NCBI GenBank assembly: GCA_016288205.1
Contig: JAEEYO010000036.1
Location: 21,546-85,545 of the forward strand
Length of the DNA: 64,000 bases
Reading direction: 5' to 3'
From: Treponema sp.
GTDB lineage: Bacteria > Spirochaetota > Spirochaetia > Treponematales > Treponemataceae
Within the stretch, counting starts at the first letter, position 1; the number at the start of each line of letters is the position of its first letter. Of the stretch, positions 51,118-58,869 are shown piece by piece. A model generated the notes under the pieces. The model saw nothing but the letters and a program-made list of their open reading frames with translations. It made no database searches and was not told where the DNA came from. The translations under genes were made by a program, and so were the position numbers.

Positions 51118-53259
51118 TCAAACAGCCGAACTTTTTTTCAAATCCTTCAGTATAAGTTGCAGACTTTCCATTCCGTTGTAAATATTTCTGCTCACGTTGA
51201 AAAGGATGTCCACGTCATCGCCCACCTCAAAATCGCGGTGCAGTCTCTCGCCCTCATCCCAGAAAAGACAGGGCCACTTCACGTTTCCTGCGGCCACCAT
51301 GATTTTCAGATGCTGCTTCTCACCCTTGCCCAAAAGCATCGCGTCCACCACGGGAACACCCTTCGCCATAAAAAGCAGCTGTGGGTTCTCTTCCCCGCTT
51401 GGCTCGAACATATCCGCTATCTCTATGAGCCTCGGTGTCATGTACTGAAGCGGAACCTCAGCGTCAACATCAAAGATGCCCGACCTGGAATCCCCCAGAC
51501 TGATTTTAGCCGAGGATTTCTGCAGGAGGTCCTTGAATTCCTCAAGACGATCCTTTTTCAGGCTGAATCCCGCCGCGGCATCATGTCCTCCGTGATTGAG
51601 GAAAATGTCGCCGAACCCGTCAAGAAAATCTGTGGCACTGAACCCACGGCAGGAGCGCATGGAGCCGATCGCCATGTCATCAACCACAGTCACAACCATG
51701 GCAGGAACGTCGTAGGCACTCACAAGACGACCCGCAAGGATCCCGCACACACCGCGGTTTATCCTGCTGTCAATCACGACGCAAAGTTTTTCATTGTGAA
51801 GCGAAAGGGAGTTCTTTGCCTGAATCGCACCGAAATCCATCGCGTCGGAACAAAGTTGCTTTCTCTTTGTGTTAAGCTCAAGAATCTGCTGCGCAACATC
51901 CTCACGCCGCTTCGTGTCCTTCGTAAGAAAAAGTTCAGCCGCAAGCTCAGGCATACCGAGTCTTCCAGCCGCATTAAGATGAGAGACAAGCACCCAGCTC
52001 AAGTCATTCGCAGTAACCCTTTTTCCGAGAAGCCCCACCCTCGCCATAAGTTCCATGAGTCCCGGCCTGATTTTTCCCGCGTTGATTGAGGCAAGAGCGT
52101 TGCGTACAAAAATCCTGTTCTCGTCCAACATGGGCATGACATCCGCAAGAGCCGCAAGAGCCACAAGCTGCAAGTCATCCTCCTGCTTCGCGACAAGATC
52201 CGGGAACTGAATCTTCTGGCACTGGTTCACGTAGGTCACATATATATTGTAGAAACCTCCGATTTCCGTCGCCTCATGGTCTCCGTAGCGTGCGAGTCTG
52301 GAGATTTTCTTGAGCTCACGAAGCGGAAGATTTCCCACCTTGGGGATGATTTTTCCGGCCTCAGGACGTATATCAAGAAAATTAAAATCATCGGCGGTAC
52401 CGAAAGTGGCGGCAAGTACATTTCTCACGGATTTTTCATCCCAGACCAGAATCTGCTGTCCCTGCAAATACGTGGGAAGCCTCGTGTCCATCAAGCCCCG
52501 CTCCCCCGGAACTATGGTCTCGCTCATACGGCTCACAGGCACAAGATTACGCAGCTTCACGCAGTCAATGACGGTGTTTCCGTTTTCCTCGCGGGCATCA
52601 AAAAGACAGACCTCCTGCTTGTACCAGGGAGAAAAACTGAATCTAATGGCAGAGACGGTCTTGAACACAACCGCGCACCCAGAGATGTCGTGGAAGGGAT
52701 AGCCTGAGTCAGGAAGCTTCGGATCCACGATGATTGCGGGAGTCGGTAATTCAGCCGGAGGATTGTGATGGTCAAGGACAATTACATCAAGGCCAAGCTC
52801 GGCCGCGTGTGCGATCTCCTGATTGTTCGAGATTCCGCAGTCCACGGTGATAATCAGGGAGCCGTCTTCCTTTGAAAACTCATCCACGGCAGCCATGGAA
52901 AGTCCGTAACCGTCGTCACCAAGGGGCAACCTGTAGCTCACGTCTATTCCGAGCGATGAGAGGCAGTCGTGCAGTACGGTCGTGGCAGTGATTCCGTCAA
53001 CATCACGGTCGCCGAAAATCAGTACCTTGCCGCCGTCCTCCTTTGCCTGTAAGATTCTGTCAACAGCGTCTTCCATTGCACTGAAAGAAAAGGGACTGTG
53101 CTGAAAACGCATGTCGCTTTCCATAAAATACAGAATCTCCCGTCCCTGTGTGAGTCCGCGCCGTACAAAAATGCTTGCGGTCAAAGGGTCAAGTTTATAG
53201 CGACGGGAAAGCTGCTCCACGTCAATTTTTGAAATCTGTTTTTTGTTCCAGGCAGACAC
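51118..53259 (-). CDS. recJ: Single-strand DNA exonuclease RecJ
   Basis: This 713-residue 5'-3' exonuclease of the RecF pathway and mismatch repair has the DHH-domain motifs FGDRDVDG, VDCG and LDHHNPP, and the DHHA1 motif NHGGHDAAAGFSL. A C-terminal OB-fold region is followed by a basic tail. It starts with GTG that overlaps the stop of the phosphorylase gene (TAGTG), indicating translational coupling. Between the DHH motifs the protein is longer than E. coli RecJ (about 577 residues). Confidence 0.92.
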   Translation of the reverse strand: MSAWNKKQISKIDVEQLSRRYKLDPLTASIFVRRGLTQGREILYFMESDMRFQHSPFSFSAMEDAVDRILQAKEDGGKVLIFGDRDVDGITATTVLHDCLSSLGIDVSYRLPLGDDGYGLSMAAVDEFSKEDGSLIITVDCGISNNQEIAHAAELGLDVIVLDHHNPPAELPTPAIIVDPKLPDSGYPFHDISGCAVVFKTVSAIRFSFSPWYKQEVCLFDAREENGNTVIDCVKLRNLVPVSRMSETIVPGERGLMDTRLPTYLQGQQILVWDEKSVRNVLAATFGTADDFNFLDIRPEAGKIIPKVGNLPLRELKKISRLARYGDHEATEIGGFYNIYVTYVNQCQKIQFPDLVAKQEDDLQLVALAALADVMPMLDENRIFVRNALASINAGKIRPGLMELMARVGLLGKRVTANDLSWVLVSHLNAAGRLGMPELAAELFLTKDTKRREDVAQQILELNTKRKQLCSDAMDFGAIQAKNSLSLHNEKLCVVIDSRINRGVCGILAGRLVSAYDVPAMVVTVVDDMAIGSMRSCRGFSATDFLDGFGDIFLNHGGHDAAAGFSLKKDRLEEFKDLLQKSSAKISLGDSRSGIFDVDAEVPLQYMTPRLIEIADMFEPSGEENPQLLFMAKGVPVVDAMLLGKGEKQHLKIMVAAGNVKWPCLFWDEGERLHRDFEVGDDVDILFNVSRNIYNGMESLQLILKDLKKSSAV

Positions 53260-54590
53260 TATCGTATTTCCTTCAGAATGAGATTTTTTTCGCTTGTCTT
53301 TTCGCTTGTATAGGAAATCGCGCCGGAAAGTGATTTCATGCCTGAGTCAAGGGAGGAAGAATCCTTCGCGTACACATCCATGATTTTCTCACCCGCACGG
53401 ACAAAATCTCCCTGACGCTTCTCGAAAATCAGTCCAGAGTCGGCATCCACCGCGTCCGAAGTCTTGTTTCTTCCCACTCCCAGATTTATGCAGGCGATTC
53501 CGACCTTGTACGCGTCAACGCTCAGATATCCGTCGGAGGAGGCACGAAGCTCGGCATGATTCTTCGAGCGTCTTTTTCCCTGATTCGCAAGAAGATCGTC
53601 CGGATTTCCGCCCTGATCGGCAATGTTCGCAAGGAATTTTTCCATGGCCTTTCCGGAAGAAACCATCTCACGGCAGATTTTCTCTCCCTCTTCCACGCTC
53701 TGAGCCTTTTCACCAAGCACAAGCATCCTTGCACCAAGCGCGTAGGTCAAATCCATAACATCATCGGGTCCCTTTCCCTGAAGGCACTCCAAGGTTTCCT
53801 CCACCTCAAGATAATTTCCTACCTTATATCCGAGGGGAGAGTCCATCGCGGTAATCAGTGCGACGGCTTTCTTTCCCATTGCCTGGGAGGTCTTTACAAG
53901 GAAGGTGGCAAGCTGCTCGGCGGAAGACTCGTCCTTCATGAAAGCACCAAGGCCGCATTTTACGTCAAAAACAAGGGCATCGGATCCCTCGGCGATTTTC
54001 TTTGAAAGTATGGAGCTCGTAATCAGGGGGATGCTCTCAACGGTTCCGGTAACATCACGCAGGGCATACATCTTGCGGTCAGCGGGTGCGATTCTTTCGG
54101 TCTGTCCCATCATGGCGTACCCGGTTTTCGAAATCAGACGCGCGAACTCATCGGATGAAAGATGCACGTTGTATCCTGCAACGGACTCAAGTTTGTCAAG
54201 GGTTCCTCCTGTGTGTCCCAGTCCCCTTCCGCTCATCATGGGAATCTGAACTCCGGCTGCGGCGACGATTGGTGCGAGCGGCAATGAGATTTTGTCTCCG
54301 ACACCGCCCGTAGAATGTTTGTCAACAAAGGGACCTGAAAGCCCTGAGACGCTCGAATTATGCAAATCGATTACATCCCCTGAATGGAGCATACAGTCGG
54401 TAAGATAGCCCGTCTCCTCGAAAGTCATGGCGTTGAAATAGACCGCCATCAAAAAAGCCGACATCTGATAGTCCGGGATGCTTCCGTCGGTATAGGACCG
54501 CACCATAAAATCAATTTCCTCCCGGCTGAGGCTCTGTCCCTTGATTGAACCTGTCCCACGCTTTTTTACGATAATGTCAGCTGCCCTCAT
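53259..54590 (-). CDS. Thymidine/pyrimidine-nucleoside phosphorylase
   Basis: This 443-residue enzyme splits thymidine or uridine with phosphate for nucleoside salvage. The signature SGPFVDKHSTGGVGDKISL is at about 84-103, and the glycosyltransferase-3 fold motifs follow (SGRGLGHTGGTLDKLES). Sequence does not decide between DeoA (thymidine) and Pdp (broad). It has its own promoter at 54629-54657 and is coupled to recJ. Confidence 0.93.
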   Translation of the reverse strand: MRAADIIVKKRGTGSIKGQSLSREEIDFMVRSYTDGSIPDYQMSAFLMAVYFNAMTFEETGYLTDCMLHSGDVIDLHNSSVSGLSGPFVDKHSTGGVGDKISLPLAPIVAAAGVQIPMMSGRGLGHTGGTLDKLESVAGYNVHLSSDEFARLISKTGYAMMGQTERIAPADRKMYALRDVTGTVESIPLITSSILSKKIAEGSDALVFDVKCGLGAFMKDESSAEQLATFLVKTSQAMGKKAVALITAMDSPLGYKVGNYLEVEETLECLQGKGPDDVMDLTYALGARMLVLGEKAQSVEEGEKICREMVSSGKAMEKFLANIADQGGNPDDLLANQGKRRSKNHAELRASSDGYLSVDAYKVGIACINLGVGRNKTSDAVDADSGLIFEKRQGDFVRAGEKIMDVYAKDSSSLDSGMKSLSGAISYTSEKTSEKNLILKEIR

Positions 54591-54628
54591 TGCTTATCCC
54601 CCTTAGAATTGTAAAACAGATGGCTTTT

Positions 54629-54657
54629 ATTATACCCGATTTCAAAAAAATTTTCCA
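54629..54657 (-). promoter_or_regulatory. Promoter of the phosphorylase-recJ transcription unit
   Basis: On the minus strand TGGAAA (54657-54652), a 17-base spacer and TATAAT (54634-54629), about 39 bases before the ATG at 54590. It lies immediately after the terminator of the upstream gene. Confidence 0.6.
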
Positions 54658-54675
54658 TAGTCATATTAAAAATCC

Positions 54676-54716
54676 ATAAAAAAAATGGACTCTCCCGGAA
54701 AACGGAAAAGTCCATT
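54676..54716 (-). terminator. Strong intrinsic terminator of the NHL/vWA gene
   Basis: On the minus strand AATGGACT (54716-54709) pairs perfectly with AGTCCATT (54691-54684), with a possible inner CCG/CGG pairing, followed by eight T. It ends the transcript 20 bases after the stop at 54736. Confidence 0.85.
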
Positions 54717-54735
54717 GAAATCGGTTCAAAGAAAT

Positions 54736-56826
54736 CTACTGCAGCGGCGCGAAATATCCGCTTTCGTCCTTGCCGGAGCGATTCAGCAGATAGGTCTCCA
54801 CCTCTATTGGCAGATAGCGTCGTCCGTACTGCGTCTGGTCCAGATAATTTGAAGTGAAGGTAATCTGGTAGAGTCCTGAAGGAAGTCCGATCAGGTCGTT
54901 GATTACCGGAGCAAGTCCCTCGGCCCTGTACACGTAGTAGGTTCCGCCGGTCGTATTCTCCGTAATGTACTCGATCTCCTGGTCCACAAAAGTCTGGGAC
55001 ACAAGAACCGTGCTGAAGGAAATTGCGTTGTTGTTCAGGTATGCGCTCAGGTCGGAAAGTCCGTACTTCATGAATGCGTTCTGGCTTACCGTGCCTGCCG
55101 TGAGGAATACGATTCCCCTCTTCTTCTCCGCGTTCACAAGTCCGTTTGCGGCAAGACGGATTCCCAAATCAAGGGCAGCGGCATCTGTATAAGTTGACTT
55201 AAGGGCCTTGGTTGAGAATGTGTTGAGGTTGTCCGGGGATCCGCTGTACTCGGTAACAGGTATGTCACCCACAGAGATGACCGTTATCTTTCCGTGTCCG
55301 TTCATTGCGGCGGCGAGCTCCCTCACGGCAGTGTTCACCTGCTCCTCGTATTCTTCCATCTCATAAGAGCGGTCAATCAGAAGAGTCACATCCGCCATGT
55401 CGTTGTTGTTTGCGGCACCGATTACCTGCATGTCCGTAACAGGAACCTTGCCCTCAGTAATCAGGAAGTTGCCTGCATCAAGACCGACGATTGGCTGCCT
55501 GTGTCTGTTCTCAACACGGACTTCCATTGTGACCTTGGGGAAGCTGTCTGAAATCACACGCTCGACCTGCACGAAGAATCCTCCGACAAGCTCGTTCATC
55601 TTTGACATTACGAAAATCTCGTTTCCCTTGAAATCGGTCACTATGATGTTGCCGTTCATGTCAGGAACTGCGGAAGTAATCTGGCTGGTTCCACGGGGAG
55701 TGCGTCCGTTTACAAATTTTGAGCCTGTCTCGGTGTCCACGGTGACAATCTCGTTGTTGTCCGTCAAAATCAAATAGTCGCCCCAGACCTTCATGCTCTC
55801 GGGACGTGCGAGCGTCTTTTCGTTCACAAGATTGCTGATAAAGTTTCCGGCCTTGTCAAACTCGTAGATTGCCCCGTAAACTGAATCCGCCACAAAAATG
55901 CGGTCATTTACTACGGCGATTCCCGTCGGTGATTTGAGTCCGGCGAAATCCACGCTTTTTCCTCCGAAATGAAGGAGTCCGTTTCCGTCAGGGTCGAACA
56001 CTACTACGCGGCTGTTTCCGAAATCAGTGACGTAAATATTTCCGTGGCTGTCCTCCGCAAGATACTGAGGACCTATGACCTGTCCTTCCTTGCGTCCCTT
56101 CTCGCCGATGTACTTGATGAATTTTCCGTTCGGATCAAGAAGAGAGAGACGATCCCCTGCAAATTCGCTCACAAGAAGATTTCCGCTCTGAAGCCTGATT
56201 ATGTCCATCGGTCTGTCAAGTCCATTTAACGCACCCTGAGACCTGCTGGTTACAAGTCCGTTCACATTATAATGGAGGATTTCGTTCGTACCGTAAGCCA
56301 CCACCCAGATTGATCCGTCAGGATTCGCGAGGGCTGATATGGGCCTGCTGTAGACGAGGGTAGTTCCGTTCATGTTCGGATATGTGCCGGATTCAGTGTA
56401 GTGCTCGCCGTACTCAACCTCGGTCTGAGTCACCCTTCTGTCACCAACAATCTCTATGCGGTTCTGCAAAACAAGTCCGCCGTAACCGTCATCCGCCGCA
56501 AACTGCCACTGTTGCAATGCCGCGCCCTCAATTCCAGCCCTGTAATATGATTTTCCAAGCCAGTCAAGGATTGTGTCCTCACCCGGAAGATATGAGAGAG
56601 CCTTTTCAAATTCCTGAATGGCCTCGTTGTAAGCACCACGGTAATAGCTCTGAACTCCGCGTCTGAATTCCTCTTCGGCAAACCCCGCGTTGGGACTCCT
56701 TGATGAGGATGCCGGATCCTTCATTGTGTCCACGAGATTCGCCTGGGCAAAAAGACTTGCTGCAAGGATGCCAGAACATGCTAATGCAAAAAGTTTCTTC
56801 ATATTAAATGCTATCCGATTTTTCAT
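54736..56826 (-). CDS. Exported TPR-NHL propeller-vWA protein
   Basis: This 696-residue protein has a signal peptide (about 9-28, KKLFALACSGILAASLFAQA), a TPR pair (about 45-105, YYRGAYNEAIQEFEKALSYL) and an NHL-type beta-propeller (about 145-415; for example GNIYVTDFGNSRVVVFDPDG). It ends with a vWA-like domain (about 475-650). The vWA metal site reads Asp485-Arg-Ser487-Tyr-Glu489 instead of DxSxS. Domain content suggests a periplasmic or surface binding scaffold. The ATG at 56826 follows GGAG at six bases; an in-frame TTG at 56838 overlaps that site. Confidence 0.75.
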   Translation of the reverse strand: MKNRIAFNMKKLFALACSGILAASLFAQANLVDTMKDPASSSRSPNAGFAEEEFRRGVQSYYRGAYNEAIQEFEKALSYLPGEDTILDWLGKSYYRAGIEGAALQQWQFAADDGYGGLVLQNRIEIVGDRRVTQTEVEYGEHYTESGTYPNMNGTTLVYSRPISALANPDGSIWVVAYGTNEILHYNVNGLVTSRSQGALNGLDRPMDIIRLQSGNLLVSEFAGDRLSLLDPNGKFIKYIGEKGRKEGQVIGPQYLAEDSHGNIYVTDFGNSRVVVFDPDGNGLLHFGGKSVDFAGLKSPTGIAVVNDRIFVADSVYGAIYEFDKAGNFISNLVNEKTLARPESMKVWGDYLILTDNNEIVTVDTETGSKFVNGRTPRGTSQITSAVPDMNGNIIVTDFKGNEIFVMSKMNELVGGFFVQVERVISDSFPKVTMEVRVENRHRQPIVGLDAGNFLITEGKVPVTDMQVIGAANNNDMADVTLLIDRSYEMEEYEEQVNTAVRELAAAMNGHGKITVISVGDIPVTEYSGSPDNLNTFSTKALKSTYTDAAALDLGIRLAANGLVNAEKKRGIVFLTAGTVSQNAFMKYGLSDLSAYLNNNAISFSTVLVSQTFVDQEIEYITENTTGGTYYVYRAEGLAPVINDLIGLPSGLYQITFTSNYLDQTQYGRRYLPIEVETYLLNRSGKDESGYFAPLQ

Positions 56827-56844
56827 CTTCCGCTCCAATTTTCG

Positions 56845-57522
56845 TCATTCCTCAACCAGCTGAGCTTCATTCAGATGCTGCCTGATTACTTCGCTTCCGC
56901 TGTTTTTCTTATATGCCTGCTCCAGATACTTTCTAGCCTGTGAATACAGTCCCATCTTGAAGTAAACCCAACCGATGCTGTCCAGGCACGCAAAATTCTC
57001 CGGTGCCTTTGAAAGAGCCTTCTTGCACAGACTCAGGGCGCGGGTGAGTTCCTTTCCCTCCTCCGCAAGCACGTATCCGAGTCCGTTCAAAGCCGTGGGG
57101 TTGTCTCCGTCTATCTCAAGGGATTTCTCATAATACTCAATGCACTGCTCCACATTTCCCTGCTCCCATGAAAGAAATGCGAATGAAGCGTATACCGACG
57201 CCGGCTTGAATCCTGATTTCATAAGCGCATCAAGCTCAAAGTCCGCGAGCTGGGAACGTCCTGTTCTGCAATAGATTACGGCAAGAAGATAGCGGCACTG
57301 CTGGACCCTCTCAGGATTGCTCTCCTCCGATGTCACCACCTGCTCAAGATATGTCATGGCATCATCCCATCGCTCCAGCTTGGAATAGCAAAGTCCGAGG
57401 TAATAGGCAACGTCAAGCGGATCCGCCCCGGAACCTTCTGGAACGGACATGAAAAACGAAAGCGCCCCAGTGTAGTCCCTGCGCTTATAAAGATTGATTC
57501 CTTCCTCTAGAATATCAGCCAT
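56845..57522 (-). CDS. Tetratricopeptide repeat protein
   Basis: This 225-residue protein is almost all TPR (at least five repeats, for example YEKSLEIDGDNPTALNGLGY and DSIGWVYFKMGLYSQARKYL). It has no signal peptide when the ATG at 57522, preceded by AGAGGGG, is used. An earlier in-frame start at 57597 is possible but lacks such a site. It is followed after 18 bases by the NHL/vWA gene, which also has TPRs, so the two may work together. Confidence 0.75.
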   Translation of the reverse strand: MADILEEGINLYKRRDYTGALSFFMSVPEGSGADPLDVAYYLGLCYSKLERWDDAMTYLEQVVTSEESNPERVQQCRYLLAVIYCRTGRSQLADFELDALMKSGFKPASVYASFAFLSWEQGNVEQCIEYYEKSLEIDGDNPTALNGLGYVLAEEGKELTRALSLCKKALSKAPENFACLDSIGWVYFKMGLYSQARKYLEQAYKKNSGSEVIRQHLNEAQLVEE

Positions 57523-57630
57523 ACTTTTCCCCTCTAAATACACCCCATTTGAATAAGGATTATCCTCTTCTATATAATCTCGGAAAATTATGAGCAAATC
57601 TGAAGAAAACCTCTAAAAAAATGCTTATTG

Positions 57631-58806
57631 CTAAAGAAGACGGACACCCCTCGACGTTTTTACAATCCTGCATTCGGCCTGGAAACCGAAAATTCGCTCG
57701 TAATCGGCAAGGACTTCCTTATATTTGTCCACGTCCTCGTTCCTGAGCACGCTGTATGTGCATCTTCCGAATCCCTTTCCGGTAATCCTTCCGCAATTCG
57801 CAGGATTTCTCGGGTCGCCGGCAGGAGAGGCAAGCGTCTGTACCCTCTTCAAGAGCCAGTCAATCTCCGGGCAGGAAATGTCGTACAAAGTTTTCATTCC
57901 CTCGTGGCTCTTGTTCACCGAGCGTGCGAATCCGGAAAAATCAGCCTTTTCAAGCGCACTCTGGGCATCCAGCACATAGCGGTGCTCGTTCATAATGCAG
58001 ATAAGATGCCGCCTGACATCCTCGGACACAACCGAAAGAACCTCGTTTCTCTCCGATCCGTTGTCCTCATAGACCCATCCGCCGTAAACCGTGGATTTTC
58101 TGTCCTTGAGCTCTCCAAGCAAAAGCACGTTCTCCGGCTGCTGCAGGCTCTCCTCGTTCCATGTCGTAATTCTTGGCACACGCGCGTCGGTCAGAATAAT
58201 GGTCTTGTCCTTGAATTTGAACGGAAGCAGGTCAAAGGTCCCGCGGGCATGGTCGGTCAGAACAAGGGTATTCTCCTTTGAGTACACGCCGGTAAATATA
58301 TCCGCACGGAAATTGTCAAGCCCAAGGAACTGCCTGTTCGCCTTTTCCAGAATCTGAATCAGGTTTTCCTCGTTGATTCTGAATTTGTTCGCATCCTTTA
58401 CGGCCCATGTTCCAGCAATCTTGATGGCCGTGGTGATTCCGAATCCGGCTGAGGGAAGAACCTCCGAGTAGACCGTGAAATCCATGCCGGAGCATTTATA
58501 GCCGCTTGACGAAAAGCCATAGACAACCGCCTTCAGAGCGTTAGCCCATTTGTCTTCCTTCTTTACTTTGAGAGTGGTAAGGCTGCTGCGTTTTTTCTCT
58601 TTGAGCTGCACGAAATTAAAACGCAGGTTTGAGTCGTCACGCCTGGACACGGCGACATATACCGGCAGATTCACCGCCATTGAAATCGTCTTGTCCTTAA
58701 AAAACCATGTATGCTCGCCAATCAGGTGTACCCTTCCTGGTGCTGTGGCTACTGCATCCGGTTCAGTTCCGTACTCAGCCTTATGTAGTTCTACAACATT
58801 CTCCAT
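57631..58806 (-). CDS. Galactokinase-like GHMP kinase
   Basis: This 391-residue sugar or metabolite kinase has motif 1 APGRVHLIGEHTWF at 22-35, a diverged motif 2 PSAGFGITTA at 118-127 where galactokinases have GLSSSA, and motif 3 GRITGKGFGRCTYSV near the C-terminus. The Asp that follows EHT in galactokinase and contacts galactose is Trp here. Galactose as substrate is therefore uncertain, although the overall family fits galactokinase best. It is divergent from lnt with 63 bases between them. Confidence 0.75.
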   Translation of the reverse strand: MENVVELHKAEYGTEPDAVATAPGRVHLIGEHTWFFKDKTISMAVNLPVYVAVSRRDDSNLRFNFVQLKEKKRSSLTTLKVKKEDKWANALKAVVYGFSSSGYKCSGMDFTVYSEVLPSAGFGITTAIKIAGTWAVKDANKFRINEENLIQILEKANRQFLGLDNFRADIFTGVYSKENTLVLTDHARGTFDLLPFKFKDKTIILTDARVPRITTWNEESLQQPENVLLLGELKDRKSTVYGGWVYEDNGSERNEVLSVVSEDVRRHLICIMNEHRYVLDAQSALEKADFSGFARSVNKSHEGMKTLYDISCPEIDWLLKRVQTLASPAGDPRNPANCGRITGKGFGRCTYSVLRNEDVDKYKEVLADYERIFGFQAECRIVKTSRGVRLL

Positions 58807-58831
58807 AACTCAATCCCATTTTTTTTCTATA

Positions 58832-58863
58832 TTGCAATTTTACTTACAAGGTAGTAATATAAT
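58832..58863 (+). promoter_or_regulatory. Promoter abutting the lnt start (candidate leaderless)
   Basis: TTGCAA (58832-58837) is followed after 17 bases by TAATAT (58855-58860), or after 20 by a perfect TATAAT (58858-58863). The ATG at 58870 lies 6-9 bases later, with AATAAT rather than a Shine-Dalgarno sequence before it. Confidence 0.5.
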
Positions 58864-58869
58864 AATATA

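Noticed and set aside
51055..52089. 344-codon open frame antisense to recJ
   Set aside because: A shadow of recJ; the product resembles no family and its start lies inside the M23 peptidase gene.
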